A stretch of DNA of 28,283 nt from positions 1-28,283 of IMG/VR virus record IMGVR_UViG_3300009285_000347; one strand, given 5' to 3'. This document shows positions 5,375 to 13,146 of the stretch, piece after piece. The notes beneath the pieces were generated by a model. The model made no database searches. It was given only the letters and a program-made list of their open reading frames with translations, and had not been told where the DNA came from. This DNA comes from a virus. The translations under genes and the position numbers were made by a program. The stretch's first letter is position 1, and the number at the start of each line of letters is the position of its first letter.

Positions 5375-7399
5375 ATGTCTGACGGGTATCCCACAGACGA
5401 CGAAGGCCGGATCGCCTTCTGGACCGCACTCCTAAAGCACGCGGAACGGAAGATTGAGCCATACTGGAAGATCGGGGACAATCTCATCCGCATCTACAAC
5501 AACCAGGCCACCAATACGCGAGAAAAGGAATCCGAATCCTCCATAGAAGGCAAGGAAGGCATCAGCCGCATCAAGGCCGGTATCGTGTTCGCCTGGATAG
5601 ATCAATCCAGGGCAGACATTCTTGAACGTAATCCGGTATTTACCGTAACACCCGAGAATAGAGAATCCGTCAGGGGCGCCCCAGTCGTCCAGGGTATAGC
5701 AAACCACTGGAACAAGGAGACGGATCAGTTCCACCAGGACGATAGGTGTTTGCTGGACGCCTTCTTGATGCCGTACGCCGTCAAGAAGATTGGTTGGAAA
5801 TCCAGGTTACAAGAAAAACAAATATCAACGTGCGACCTATCCGACTACGTTGAAGATGATCCCACCGCAGAAAACTTGCTCATGGCTGGTGGCGTGATTA
5901 TCAAGGTCATGCCAGAGCAAGACCACGAAGACCACATCGAAAAACATACCCGCGCCCTGCAAGACCCCACAATCCCAGACGAATACAAAGACACCATCAT
6001 CAAGCCTCAGATCAAGGACCATAGGTGGTATGTTGAGTTCTGGCAACCGGACATCAATACGACTATTCAGTACGAGGCTCCCTACGGTGTCCGCTGGAAT
6101 CCGAAGGATTTTCTCATTGACGGGTTTGCAGAGGATGGGCAAAGGGATGCTCAGTGGGAAGCATTCCGATGGAGGAAGAGGCTCTATGAGGTCAAGGGTA
6201 ACAGGCGTTACAAGAACACGTCTGACCTCATGCCCACTTCCAAGATGGACGTGGACGGATCATCCGAAGACGTGGACAGGCTTGGGTTCGACGACTACGG
6301 TATTGTCGAAGGATGGGAGATTTGGGCACGCAACTTTCCCGTTGAGGAGCATCGCAGAACGGACCTGCTGATTTCCATTGTCACTGGGCATGACAAGATG
6401 CTGCTCCATGAGGAGGAATGGCCCTACAATTACATTGAGGACTTCCCTTCCGAGATCCTGAACTTCCAAACGGGTGTGGATACCTGGTATAACAAGCCGT
6501 CCATATCGCTTGCTGGGGGAGATAACATCCAGAGCCTGACCAACGAGTTCCTAGATTCCATGCTGTCCACGATCCGTAAGCAGAAGAACGTGTTTTTCTA
6601 TGACAAGGATGCCTTCGACGAAGAGGATTTTGACCGCATACTTGACCTACCCGATGGGTCGGCATTCCCGATTGAGGGGCTGAAGGACATGCAGGGGAAA
6701 CCAATCATAGCCCTTCCATTCCAGCAAGTGCCCCAAGAAAGGTCCCAGATGCTCGGGATGCTTCAGGGTCTGTTTGAAAGGTCTATGGGCACGCCTCAAC
6801 CGCTCGTGTCCGCATCGAGCGAGACGGCTACCGAGGTCAACATACGAGAGAAGCGCATCACGTCCCGAGAGGACCGCAGGGCTAACCTGTTCAAGCAGTT
6901 CCAGGTCAACACGGCCCGCAAGTTCTGGCAACTCCATCAGCAGTTCCTGCCCGATAAGCAATTCCTGATTGACCCGAGAGCGGAACTATACGCCACTGCC
7001 GACGAGGAAGTCGCTAAAGGAGAATACAAGTTTCGCATCGACGTATCCAGTCGGGCCATCGCAGAAGGTGCTGAGGCTAAGAAATATCTGGACCTACTCA
7101 ACTTGCTCGTGGGCATCACCCCAACTTTGATGCAGCTTGGGTATCAACCCCCGAACTTCATGGAAATCATCCAGCGGCTCCTTGTGCGCGGATACAACAT
7201 CCAGGACCCGGAGAGCATCCTGCCAGGGATCGAGCAGGACCCGGCATATCTCCAGGCCCTTGCCGATCCGAGCACGCGCCAGGTCATTCTTGAATCGCTT
7301 GGCAAGTTGCGTGGAGGTGGAGATATGATCATGGGCCAGGGACCGGGACCGATCAACCCACAGCAGTTCGCAGCGCTAGCTGGACCTCCGAGGGCATGA
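5375..7399 (+). CDS. Portal protein
   Basis: This is a 674-residue protein directly downstream of the large terminase, the standard place for the portal, which forms the dodecameric DNA gate at one capsid vertex. The N-terminal part is helical and charged. The middle carries the wing/stem pattern of large portals (for example GDNIQSLTNEFLDSM, and helices around ASSETATEVNIREKRITSRED near 480-500, a common feature of podovirus-type portals). The end is a Gly/Pro/Gln-rich tail (MGQGPGPINPQQF). The length fits the large P22/T7-like portal class. The start is 3 bases after the terminase stop. The call rests on position, size and general pattern, not on a catalytic motif. Confidence 0.85.
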   Translation: MSDGYPTDDEGRIAFWTALLKHAERKIEPYWKIGDNLIRIYNNQATNTREKESESSIEGKEGISRIKAGIVFAWIDQSRADILERNPVFTVTPENRESVRGAPVVQGIANHWNKETDQFHQDDRCLLDAFLMPYAVKKIGWKSRLQEKQISTCDLSDYVEDDPTAENLLMAGGVIIKVMPEQDHEDHIEKHTRALQDPTIPDEYKDTIIKPQIKDHRWYVEFWQPDINTTIQYEAPYGVRWNPKDFLIDGFAEDGQRDAQWEAFRWRKRLYEVKGNRRYKNTSDLMPTSKMDVDGSSEDVDRLGFDDYGIVEGWEIWARNFPVEEHRRTDLLISIVTGHDKMLLHEEEWPYNYIEDFPSEILNFQTGVDTWYNKPSISLAGGDNIQSLTNEFLDSMLSTIRKQKNVFFYDKDAFDEEDFDRILDLPDGSAFPIEGLKDMQGKPIIALPFQQVPQERSQMLGMLQGLFERSMGTPQPLVSASSETATEVNIREKRITSREDRRANLFKQFQVNTARKFWQLHQQFLPDKQFLIDPRAELYATADEEVAKGEYKFRIDVSSRAIAEGAEAKKYLDLLNLLVGITPTLMQLGYQPPNFMEIIQRLLVRGYNIQDPESILPGIEQDPAYLQALADPSTRQVILESLGKLRGGGDMIMGQGPGPINPQQFAALAGPPRA

Positions 7400-7680
7400 A
7401 GATGGAAAAGAAAGAGAGTTACAAAGATAAGTTTGATGATGTGTGGGAAGGGATAAAGTCTAAGGGCGGGTGTATGGGACCGTTCGAGTCTCCGATGGGA
7501 CACGGTATCGTGATCAAGGCCGGTGACGAATACAATGAGGAGACGACGGAGTATCACCACTTCCTCACGCATGACGCTGACGGGAAGGCCCTGAAAAAGC
7601 CGCGCCACTTCGTTCAGCGCGAGTATAAGCCGATGCATATGGATAAGCCCACGTCCACAAAGGCTGGCAAGAAGATATAG
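7396..7680 (+). CDS. Hypothetical protein (94 aa)
   Basis: The protein has 94 residues, is lysine-rich at both ends, and has a middle containing GPFESPMGHGIVIKAGDE and a His-rich TEYHHFLTHDADGK. It is not recognised. Its ATG overlaps the portal stop (ATGA), and GAGGG lies just upstream; a second ATG two codons on (7402) is also well placed. It sits between the portal and a small basic protein, a position that often holds head-assembly accessory genes. No domain can be assigned. Confidence 0.7.
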   Translation: MKMEKKESYKDKFDDVWEGIKSKGGCMGPFESPMGHGIVIKAGDEYNEETTEYHHFLTHDADGKALKKPRHFVQREYKPMHMDKPTSTKAGKKI

Positions 7681-7684
7681 GGAG

Positions 7685-7849
7685 ATGCCCTTCAAGTCAG
7701 CCAAACAGCGGTCATTGTTCTGGGCTGCCAAGAATAGCCCATCTTTGCGTGACAAATTCCACCTGAACATGTCTGCCGTGATGAAAATGACGGAACATGA
7801 TGAAGGCGGTAAGTTGCCCAAGCGTGCGAAGAAAAAAAAGGCTGCCTGA
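7685..7849 (+). CDS. Small basic protein of the MPFKS type
   Basis: This 54-residue protein begins MPFKSAKQRSLFWAAK and ends in a lysine-rich tail (LPKRAKKKKAA). Many phages encode a short protein near portal or head genes beginning MPFKS-x-x-QRR-x-F, and this matches that pattern; its role is not established. AGGGAG directly touches the ATG, an unusually short spacing, but the conserved N-terminus supports this start. The stop shares a base with the next gene's start (TGATG). Residues 17-31 look helical. It falls below common length cutoffs and is easily missed. Confidence 0.75.
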   Translation: MPFKSAKQRSLFWAAKNSPSLRDKFHLNMSAVMKMTEHDEGGKLPKRAKKKKAA

Positions 7850-8094
7850 TGCAACTCTCAGATTTGAAGAAGGTGTATGATGGCTACATCACAGAAAACA
7901 ACGGCAATTCCCCGAAAGTATGTAAGATGGGACCTTTGCTGTTTGACGAGTTCAAGGGATTCGTTGACCCAATCATGGACGACTTAGAAAGGTTCATGAT
8001 TAAAGATCCCGCAAATCCCAGGAAGTACATGTGGAAAAAGGTGGAAGTCGTGCGGTGCGAGAGCGTTCAACCATTTAAATTTAGGTTTGAGTGA
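7849..8094 (+). CDS. Hypothetical protein (81 aa)
   Basis: This is an 81-residue protein of unknown family. Its start is overlapped by the previous stop and its stop (TGA, 8092-8094) overlaps the next start as TGATG, so it is read in a coupled chain. The last codons encode FKFRFE, and the same 16 bases at this stop/start junction (TTTAGGTTTGAGTGAT) recur at the end of the next gene. There are two cysteines (KVCKMG and VRCES) but no CxxC pair. It is mixed helical and strand-like, with no membrane segment. Confidence 0.6.
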   Translation: MQLSDLKKVYDGYITENNGNSPKVCKMGPLLFDEFKGFVDPIMDDLERFMIKDPANPRKYMWKKVEVVRCESVQPFKFRFE

Positions 8095-8315
8095 TGGGAT
8101 CTCCGAATCCAGAATATCCCGTTAGGGTGGTGCATTTGGAATGTGGTGGAACGGGGATGTGGGCAAGGAGAGCCTTGCAGAAAGGCGATTATGTACGGAG
8201 TGAACACTTTGCCGACATTAATGGGATTCAAGCAAGACATAATTCCACAATTATCTGTGGGACATGTGGCAAATACCACCACATGTGTCCAGAATACTTT
8301 AGGTTTGAGTGATAT
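8094..8315 (+). CDS. Small zinc-binding protein, unknown
   Basis: This protein of about 72 residues has C17, the knuckle C55-GT-C58 and then HHMC (C65), a plausible zinc-binding set (CGTCGKYHHMC). The ATG at 8094 overlaps the upstream stop; a GTG one codon earlier is possible. The in-frame stop is the TGA at 8310-8312, so the coding part ends at 8312, and the next gene begins at 8314. The C-terminus PEYFRFE repeats the ending of the previous gene. The zinc role is inferred from cysteine spacing. Confidence 0.55.
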
Positions 8316-8598
8316 GGGGAAAAATAAATTTTATCCTACTGACGCCGAGAATAGCCTTTTTGATGCCCTCTTTCCAAGCTATGTGTCATTTTCTCAGACC
8401 ATACTTGATAAAATGAGAGATGGGGATTATGGCAAGATTCCTGAATACGAAAACGAACCACAAGAAAAAGAGAAACCGAGTACAGACGCCGATCTAAATA
8501 GGATGTATCAAAAAGGCGTTGAAGATGGTAAGGCGTATATCAAAAAAGGGCTTGAGCAATGCGATACGACTACCAGTGTGAAAGCTGTAACGATGTAA
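8314..8598 (+). CDS. Hypothetical protein (94 aa)
   Basis: This is a 94-residue acidic/polar protein with no recognised domain. Its start at 8314 (MGKNKFYPTD) follows the repeated stop/start junction TTTAGGTTTGAGTGAT, whose AGG would serve as a weak ribosome binding site. An upstream ATG at 8143 in the same frame would run across the previous gene and is not favoured. The middle is Glu/Lys/Pro-rich (YENEPQEKEKPSTD) and looks flexible, and the C-terminal part is helical (NRMYQKGVEDGKAYIKKGL). It overlaps the next gene by 40 bases in another frame. Confidence 0.6.
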   Translation: MGKNKFYPTDAENSLFDALFPSYVSFSQTILDKMRDGDYGKIPEYENEPQEKEKPSTDADLNRMYQKGVEDGKAYIKKGLEQCDTTTSVKAVTM

Positions 8599-9011
8599 CT
8601 GAGCATTGGATGCCATTCGAGGATCGGCATACTCCAAAAACATGCCCCATGTGCGGAGGCAAGTCTACCTATCAATTCCCAGTGTCGGCCACATTCCAAC
8701 CATTTGAGGCCTACTACGATGAGGCTCTTGGAATGGACGTGCGGGGTCGCAAGGAGAAGCGGGAGGTCTTGCGGGCGATGGGACGGGTAGAAGCTGGGGA
8801 CCGGCGAAACGGGGCGCGTAACATGGAAACGTCGCCCAATACCGTCATGGTGAAACCGCTTCCAGAGAAGGGCATCACTCTATCGGACATTCAACGGCGA
8901 GAGAACTTGAACCGTAAGGCGCTCGAATCGTTCGAGATCGGCGTTAGGGAAAAGGCAACGGGCAAGACGATCATGCCCAAGACAAGATTGGTGGATTTGC
9001 CAAATGCGTGA
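8559..9011 (+). CDS. FmdB-type zinc-ribbon protein
   Basis: The N-terminus of this 150-residue protein matches the FmdB/CxxC regulatory zinc ribbon: MRYDYQC-ESC with C7 and C10, an acidic-aromatic segment (TEHWMPFEDR), then CPMCGG with C29 and C32. Such ribbons open with M-x-Y-x-Y-x-C, which fixes the start at 8559 even though it lies 40 bases inside the previous gene. Residues 45-150 are helical and charged, with the segment LPEKGITLSDIQRRENLNRKA resembling a peptide linker. In phages this family sits near head genes and has no proven function. The call is for the domain, not for a role. Confidence 0.75.
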   Translation: MRYDYQCESCNDVTEHWMPFEDRHTPKTCPMCGGKSTYQFPVSATFQPFEAYYDEALGMDVRGRKEKREVLRAMGRVEAGDRRNGARNMETSPNTVMVKPLPEKGITLSDIQRRENLNRKALESFEIGVREKATGKTIMPKTRLVDLPNA

Positions 9012-9264
9012 AACTAAGGGTTGTGTGTGGCCGAAGCCTGTAGAGACGAGTGGTTATTACGCAGGATACTAGATTTGCCCAAAGTGTTTTTGTGCTGGGG
9101 TTCACTCTGTGTTTGGGGACTTCTGCACTGCTTGCGGAAATGCTGAAAGAGGATTAAACCGTGTCGGCGATGATATGTTTTTGGAGGCTGGCATTTTTCT
9201 GAATAGGATGGATCAACTTCGGCCAGACAAATCGCGGGCAGTTTTAACAGACATCACTGCATAG
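9004..9264 (+). pseudogene. Zinc-ribbon reading frame interrupted by an in-frame TAG
   Basis: Starting at the ATG that overlaps the FmdB-type stop, the frame reads 22 codons ending GYYAGY, then TAG (9070-9072), and then 63 further codons in the same frame to a second TAG at 9262-9264. The part after the first TAG is clearly protein-like: ICPKCFC, then GDFCTACG about 13 residues later, giving a CxxC...CxxC zinc ribbon, followed by helical sequence. A ribbon of the form GY-x-CPxC would be complete if the TAG encoded one amino acid. Other genes here use TAG as a normal stop, so recoding of the whole phage is unlikely. It is either a recent nonsense mutation, a sequencing error or stop-codon readthrough. 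Confidence 0.6.
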
Positions 9265-9279
9265 AATCATCCAACGACG

Positions 9280-9300
9280 CCCCGGCCTCATGAACCGGGG
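9280..9300 (+). other. GC-rich hairpin before the terminator
   Basis: CCCCGG (9280-9285) pairs with CCGGGG (9295-9300) around a 9-nt loop, 8 bases before the larger terminator stem. Together they make a two-hairpin element in the 120-base gap between the zinc-ribbon frame and the scaffold gene. Confidence 0.5.
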
Positions 9301-9307
9301 ACGATAA

Positions 9308-9360
9308 AGCCCCACCTGATCAGGGCGCGGATAGACTATCCGTGGCAGGTGGGGCTTTTT
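9308..9360 (+). terminator. Rho-independent terminator before the scaffold gene
   Basis: AGCCCCACCTG (9308-9318) pairs perfectly with CAGGTGGGGCT (9346-9356), 11 bp, and the 3' arm runs into five Ts. An inner stem GGATAG-A-CTATCC sits in the loop. It lies 25 bases before the scaffold start. Since capsid genes must be strongly expressed, either a promoter lies within or after it, or it is partly read through or antiterminated; no clear promoter is seen in the remaining bases. Confidence 0.85.
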
Positions 9361-9384
9361 CGTTGGCCTACCAGGAGACTCTAA

Positions 9385-10443
9385 ATGAACGTTACGGCAT
9401 CCGAGAAAGTCGGAGCAGGCACCTCCGAAACTACTTCCAATCCAGCATACTCAGAGCTTATCGACAAGGCCCTTGAGGGCGTCGATCTCTCGCTGCTGGA
9501 GCAAGAGGAAGTCGGAGACCTGTTTGCTTCCGAGACTGCCGAGGATGAGACTCAGGATACCGAGGAAGAAACGGAGACGGATTCTGAGGAGAAGGCTGAC
9601 AGTGGTGACGAGGAAACGCTTGAAGCCAAGCCGGATACTGCCAAGGGCAAGTCCGGCGCGGCCAAGGGGACGGCCTCCGAGAAACTGCCCGGCATTGACG
9701 TTGTTCTCCGTGAACTTGACGAGATCAATCCAGCAGCAGCGAGGGTAGTTCGAGGTCTTCAGCGAGACTTCGGAGACTATAATACGGCCAGAAAGCAGCT
9801 TGACATCACTCAGAACCAAACCCTTGAGATGCAGCGTCAACTCAGGGAGGCCTTGAGTGAAATCAAAAACGCAGGAGATGAAGATACCCAGGGAGAGGAA
9901 GACCCCGACAATCCACTCAGTAATGTCAAGCCCGAGGAACGAGACCTGTTCAAGAGGGCATTAGCATTTGAGTTGAAGAAGTTGGGAGTCAAGACTCAGA
10001 ATGAGGCTGACATCGAAGCGCAGGCTGAATACGTCGCAGCCAGAGTCAAGGAACATGCGGCAAAGTTCGGTGAATCCTTCGGCAAGGTGGGGGAGAACGG
10101 ACAGGTCGAGTTCGCTCCCGATATCAAGGCCAAGGTCGAAGCTGTGCGAGATCGGCTGTCGTCTACCCGTCAGGGTGTAACCTGGGCAGACTTGCATATC
10201 CTGGCTATGCACGACGAGATTGTGAAGGCCGCTGCGGAAAATGCCGTAGAAGAGTTCAAGAAAGCTCTTGTTGCCAGGAATGGGAAGAAGATTGGGATGT
10301 TGAGGCGGGCCGAGACAGTAGATGGGTCCGTGGCCGCTCCGACGAATCCCAAGCTAAAGCCCGCCAAAGGCGAGACGCAGGAGGCGTTCCGGCGTCGCGT
10401 GTTTGACTTGTCCTGGGCTAAAATGCCTTCGCTCAATCGTTGA
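9385..10443 (+). CDS. Probable capsid scaffolding protein
   Basis: This is a 352-residue protein just upstream of the major capsid gene, where scaffold genes usually lie. Residues about 40-90 are extremely acidic (runs of Glu/Asp such as EDETQDTEEETETDSEE), then a Lys/Gly/Ala linker leads to long charged helices (about 125-165 and 195-300) that could form coiled coils. The C-terminus is basic (LKPAKGETQEAFRRRV...SLNR), as in scaffolds that bind the inner capsid surface with a basic helix-turn-helix tail. AGGAG lies 8 bases before the ATG. No protease motif is seen. The function is assigned from position and composition. Confidence 0.75.
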   Translation: MNVTASEKVGAGTSETTSNPAYSELIDKALEGVDLSLLEQEEVGDLFASETAEDETQDTEEETETDSEEKADSGDEETLEAKPDTAKGKSGAAKGTASEKLPGIDVVLRELDEINPAAARVVRGLQRDFGDYNTARKQLDITQNQTLEMQRQLREALSEIKNAGDEDTQGEEDPDNPLSNVKPEERDLFKRALAFELKKLGVKTQNEADIEAQAEYVAARVKEHAAKFGESFGKVGENGQVEFAPDIKAKVEAVRDRLSSTRQGVTWADLHILAMHDEIVKAAAENAVEEFKKALVARNGKKIGMLRRAETVDGSVAAPTNPKLKPAKGETQEAFRRRVFDLSWAKMPSLNR

Positions 10444-10463
10444 ACAATTAAGGAGTAATACCC

Positions 10464-11444
10464 ATGTCTGATACGATCATCAGCAGGACCTATCAGACGC
10501 TTCTCACCACGACCCATGAGACGTTTCTGTCCAGTGGGATGGTCCACGACAACATCTTTAACCAGTCCCGAACGATGCAGTGGTATCGCGAGGGTGGACG
10601 GCTGAAGATCGTGGACGGGGGGGAGCGCCTGCGGGAAGGCATCATGTACGGCACGAATAGCACGGCTGGATGGTACTCCGGCTACGGGCTACTCGACGTG
10701 ACGGCACAGGAAGGCAACACCATTGCGTCGTATTCCTGGAAGCAGGGATCGGTGAGCATCACCTACTCCGGCCTTGAACTTCGCAGCAACAAGGGCAAGG
10801 CCAAGATCGCTGATCTGGTGAACACCAAGCAGGTTCAGGCCGAGCTATCCATTGCGGACGTGATAGCTACGGGCATCTTCTCGGACGGCACGGGCACAGG
10901 AAGCCTCCAGTTGACCGGACTCCAGGCCATGTGCGAATCCACTCCTGGCACGACATCCTATGCCGGCGTGCCAACCGCGAATACTGCCTGGCGTAACCGG
11001 GCGCAGGCATCTGCCGGGGCTGCGGCTGTCAACCTTCTGCCTTACATGAGGACAATCTACAACTCGTGTTCTCAGGGCAAGGGAATGGCTGCGTCTACGG
11101 TGGACTTCATCGTCACCACGCAGACCGTGCATGAGGCGTTCGAGGCTCTGCACGTCTCCACGCTACGGTATTCTTCTGCTAAGGAAGGGGATCTGGGGTT
11201 TGGAAAGCTGATGTTTAAGGGCGCTGAAGTGGCCTGGGACCCCTACTGCACATCGGGGGCGATGTTCCTGCTCAACAGTAGGCACACGTCGCTGGTCGTG
11301 GAGCGGGATGCCAACCTGTCGATGGGGGCTGGCGGATTCCAGCGCCCCGTCAACCAGGACGGATTTGTCGCTCAGATTCTTTTCCAGGGCAACTTGGTGA
11401 CGAACAACCGGCGTAAGCAGGGCACGATCACCGGGATCACCTGA
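10464..11444 (+). CDS. Major capsid protein (HK97-fold type, probable)
   Basis: This is a 326-residue protein with AAGGAG upstream, following the scaffold gene by 20 bases. It has features of short HK97-fold capsid proteins: an N-terminal arm (MSDTIISRTYQTLL), an extended loop region around WKQGSVSITYSGLELRSNKG, a long spine helix near KAKIADLVNTKQVQAELSIAD, and a C-terminal part with a conserved FVAQILFQGNLVTNNRRKQG segment, the typical ending where the capsid surface strand closes. The gene is GC-rich and smooth in codon use, as expected for a highly expressed protein. No other gene in the window is a better candidate. Fold-level identity would need a structure prediction. Confidence 0.82.
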   Translation: MSDTIISRTYQTLLTTTHETFLSSGMVHDNIFNQSRTMQWYREGGRLKIVDGGERLREGIMYGTNSTAGWYSGYGLLDVTAQEGNTIASYSWKQGSVSITYSGLELRSNKGKAKIADLVNTKQVQAELSIADVIATGIFSDGTGTGSLQLTGLQAMCESTPGTTSYAGVPTANTAWRNRAQASAGAAAVNLLPYMRTIYNSCSQGKGMAASTVDFIVTTQTVHEAFEALHVSTLRYSSAKEGDLGFGKLMFKGAEVAWDPYCTSGAMFLLNSRHTSLVVERDANLSMGAGGFQRPVNQDGFVAQILFQGNLVTNNRRKQGTITGIT

Positions 11445-11462
11445 GAAAGGAGTCGTGACGAC

Positions 11463-11774
11463 ATGGCAAGTCTTACTCCGACGTATGACAAGGGCACTCC
11501 CGATTATTCTCGGGGCACAGTGTCAGGCACGTTCGCGACTACGAATAATGAGGGGTCTGGGAACGGTACAACCGCTGTAGATCAGATCGTACTGTTCCCC
11601 ACAAGCGTATACCTCACATCGTTCAATGCTTTCTGCCAGTCTGGGGCAGCGGCAGTGAGGGCACAGTGTAACGTCAATTCGGCAGGTACAGCCGTGAATG
11701 GGACCGTGCTGATCGAGACGAACACTGTGAGCGATGTGACTTTCCGGTTCAATGCCACTTTTATTGGAAGTTAG
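11463..11774 (+). CDS. Capsid-associated small beta-rich protein
   Basis: The protein has 103 residues and is rich in Thr, Ser, Ala and Val, with alternating hydrophobic strands (QIVLFPTSVYLTSFNAF, GTVLIETNTVSDVTFRF), predicted as a small beta sandwich. It has two isolated cysteines and no membrane segment. It follows the major capsid gene by 18 bases with AAAGGAG upstream, so it is probably made in large amounts. The position and fold type fit a head decoration or head-completion protein. No family is recognised. Confidence 0.6.
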   Translation: MASLTPTYDKGTPDYSRGTVSGTFATTNNEGSGNGTTAVDQIVLFPTSVYLTSFNAFCQSGAAAVRAQCNVNSAGTAVNGTVLIETNTVSDVTFRFNATFIGS

Positions 11775-11788
11775 GAGGTGTTTCAACC

Positions 11789-12277
11789 ATGCAGATGATG
11801 ACTCTTTCGAGGACAGAAGCTGAGAAAATCTTCATCGTGGTGGAAGCGTCTGACATCACAGACGACGTGGCTACCACAGGGCTGTACCCTGGTCAGGTGG
11901 CCGAGTGGGTGTCCACGACCACGACAGCCAAGTTGGGATATACCGTGCGGCGCGTCACCGCTGGATCGCTCAACACAACGAGCGGTCTGGCTGGAGCGAA
12001 GGTTGCTGGCGTCGTGGATACCACCATTGCCACAGGTGCGGTCGGTAGGCTCCAGGTGTTCGGACCCGCTACGGTACGGGCTTCTTCGAGCATTGACGCT
12101 GCGGGTATCGTGGTGGCCTACTCGATCAACGCCACCAACATTGGTGCCGTAGCCGCCGGAGTCACAACGACCCTGTGGTCCCCGGAATACCTCGGTGGCA
12201 TCGTGGGCTGGAAGTTCACGGCAGGCACAGGTGTCACCACGGCTACCCAGTGTACCGTGCAGCTCTACTTGCACTAA
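11789..12277 (+). CDS. Probable capsid decoration-like protein
   Basis: This 162-residue beta-rich protein has long runs of Ala/Gly/Thr/Val (VTAGSLNTTSGLAGAKVAGV, SSSIDAAGIVVAYSINATN). AGGAGGTG lies 9 bases before the ATG, the strongest Shine-Dalgarno site in the window, which suggests very high output, as for a capsid or decoration protein. The sequence carries a strand-rich C-terminus (GGIVGWKFTAGTGVTTATQC). It is the last gene before the sugar cassette. A frame on the opposite strand over the same bases has no protein-like character. The exact role is inferred. Confidence 0.6.
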   Translation: MQMMTLSRTEAEKIFIVVEASDITDDVATTGLYPGQVAEWVSTTTTAKLGYTVRRVTAGSLNTTSGLAGAKVAGVVDTTIATGAVGRLQVFGPATVRASSSIDAAGIVVAYSINATNIGAVAAGVTTTLWSPEYLGGIVGWKFTAGTGVTTATQCTVQLYLH

Positions 12278-12278
12278 A

Positions 12279-12295
12279 TGAGGGCGCGTCCCTCA
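12279..12295 (+). other. Small hairpin after the decoration-like gene
   Basis: TGAGGG (12279-12284) pairs with CCCTCA (12290-12295) around five bases, immediately after the stop of the upstream gene. No T-run follows, so it is not a classical terminator. It may stabilise the 3' end of the capsid messages. Confidence 0.4.
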
Positions 12296-12317
12296 CTGCC
12301 GGGGTTATGCTCAGGAA

Positions 12318-12363
12318 TTGAGCCTCCCGGTATGACCTCGGTAGCTTTTATAGGGAGGCTCAA
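12318..12363 (+). promoter_or_regulatory. Hairpin covering the ribosome binding site of the first glycosyltransferase
   Basis: TTGAGCCTCCC (12318-12328) is the exact reverse complement of GGGAGGCTCAA (12353-12363), giving an 11-bp perfect stem with a 24-nt loop that ends directly before the ATG at 12364. The 3' arm contains the GGGAGG Shine-Dalgarno site, so folding would hide it from the ribosome. This is the only strong stem at the junction of capsid genes and the sugar cassette. It could work as a thermometer-like or ligand-responsive element, or as a passive brake. Confidence 0.65.
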
Positions 12364-13146
12364 ATGATTAGCGTGGTAGCGTGTGTGAAAGATAGGGCGG
12401 AGAGCGTAAGGCTTTGGCTCGAAAGCCTGGCCCTCCAAACAAGGTCGGACCTCATCGAGATTGTTCTTGTTGATTACGGCAGCATCGACAATCTCGATGA
12501 GGTTATGAAAACCTCCCCTATAGGAGTCAACCTTTTCCGCGTGTCGATGCGCGAGGATGTCCCTGGGTTCCCGGAAGCATTCCTAAAGAACGTGGGGATA
12601 CGACGTGCGAGTTGCGATGTGATAGCCTGCACCAATGTTGATCTGGCATACGAGCCAAAGTTCTTCGAGAACATGGCTTCCAGGTGCGGCCCTGGAGTAC
12701 TTGTACAGGCTGTTCGTAAAGACACAAAGGAAGGATACAAGGTATCTGCGGATGGAGTCATCGAGCATAAGCCGCATGAGAAAATCAACATGGTCATAGA
12801 CTACCTTCCAGACTCAGGCCTTCCTATTGTGGCTGGGGCCGACTGCCAGATGATGACCAAGCAGGCATGGCATATTTTCCAGGGGTATGATGAGGATTTG
12901 TATGGTTGGGGGTCTCTGGACTCTGACCTTATGATGAGAGCATTGTTGTGGGGGATGGATCTCGTTATTGTCGGACACAGACATGCGACTTATGTTCACA
13001 GATGGCACGAGCAGAACCTCGAAAAGAACATGGCAGATGTAGATAGGAACCACCCGATCATCATGGGTAAGCGAGGGTGTGGGACTATCAAGCGTAATCG
13101 CCCCGACTGGGGAGGATATTCAAACAGGGAGGCTCAAGGTGTCTGA
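12364..13146 (+). CDS. Glycosyltransferase, GT-A fold (family 2-like)
   Basis: This 260-residue protein has the GT-A layout: an N-terminal strand MISVVACVKDRAESV, the nucleotide-sugar pocket VDYGS (36-40), an NVD triad at 91-93 where GT-A enzymes carry the metal-binding DxD, and the acceptor-side segment YDEDLYGWGSLDSDLMMR (175-192), typical of the galactosyltransferase/GalNAc-transferase C-terminal region. The donor sugar is not predictable. It is the first gene of the cassette, and its own ribosome binding site lies in the hairpin stem at 12318-12363. It overlaps the next gene by 8 bases. A short single-domain form like this is common in phages. Confidence 0.85.
   Translation: MISVVACVKDRAESVRLWLESLALQTRSDLIEIVLVDYGSIDNLDEVMKTSPIGVNLFRVSMREDVPGFPEAFLKNVGIRRASCDVIACTNVDLAYEPKFFENMASRCGPGVLVQAVRKDTKEGYKVSADGVIEHKPHEKINMVIDYLPDSGLPIVAGADCQMMTKQAWHIFQGYDEDLYGWGSLDSDLMMRALLWGMDLVIVGHRHATYVHRWHEQNLEKNMADVDRNHPIIMGKRGCGTIKRNRPDWGGYSNREAQGV

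Noticed and set aside
7144-7854. A 236-codon - strand frame
   Set aside because: It runs across the portal end and the next two + strand genes, which have coupled starts and stops, and it has no recognisable features.
9070-9072. Genome-wide TAG recoding as the reason for the interrupted frame
   Set aside because: Several genes, such as those ending at 7680, 11774, 17393, 18191 and 28225, use TAG as their normal stop.
11783-12274. A 163-codon - strand frame
   Set aside because: It is antisense to the decoration-like gene with the strongest ribosome binding site in the window, and its Cys/His/Arg-rich content looks like chance.
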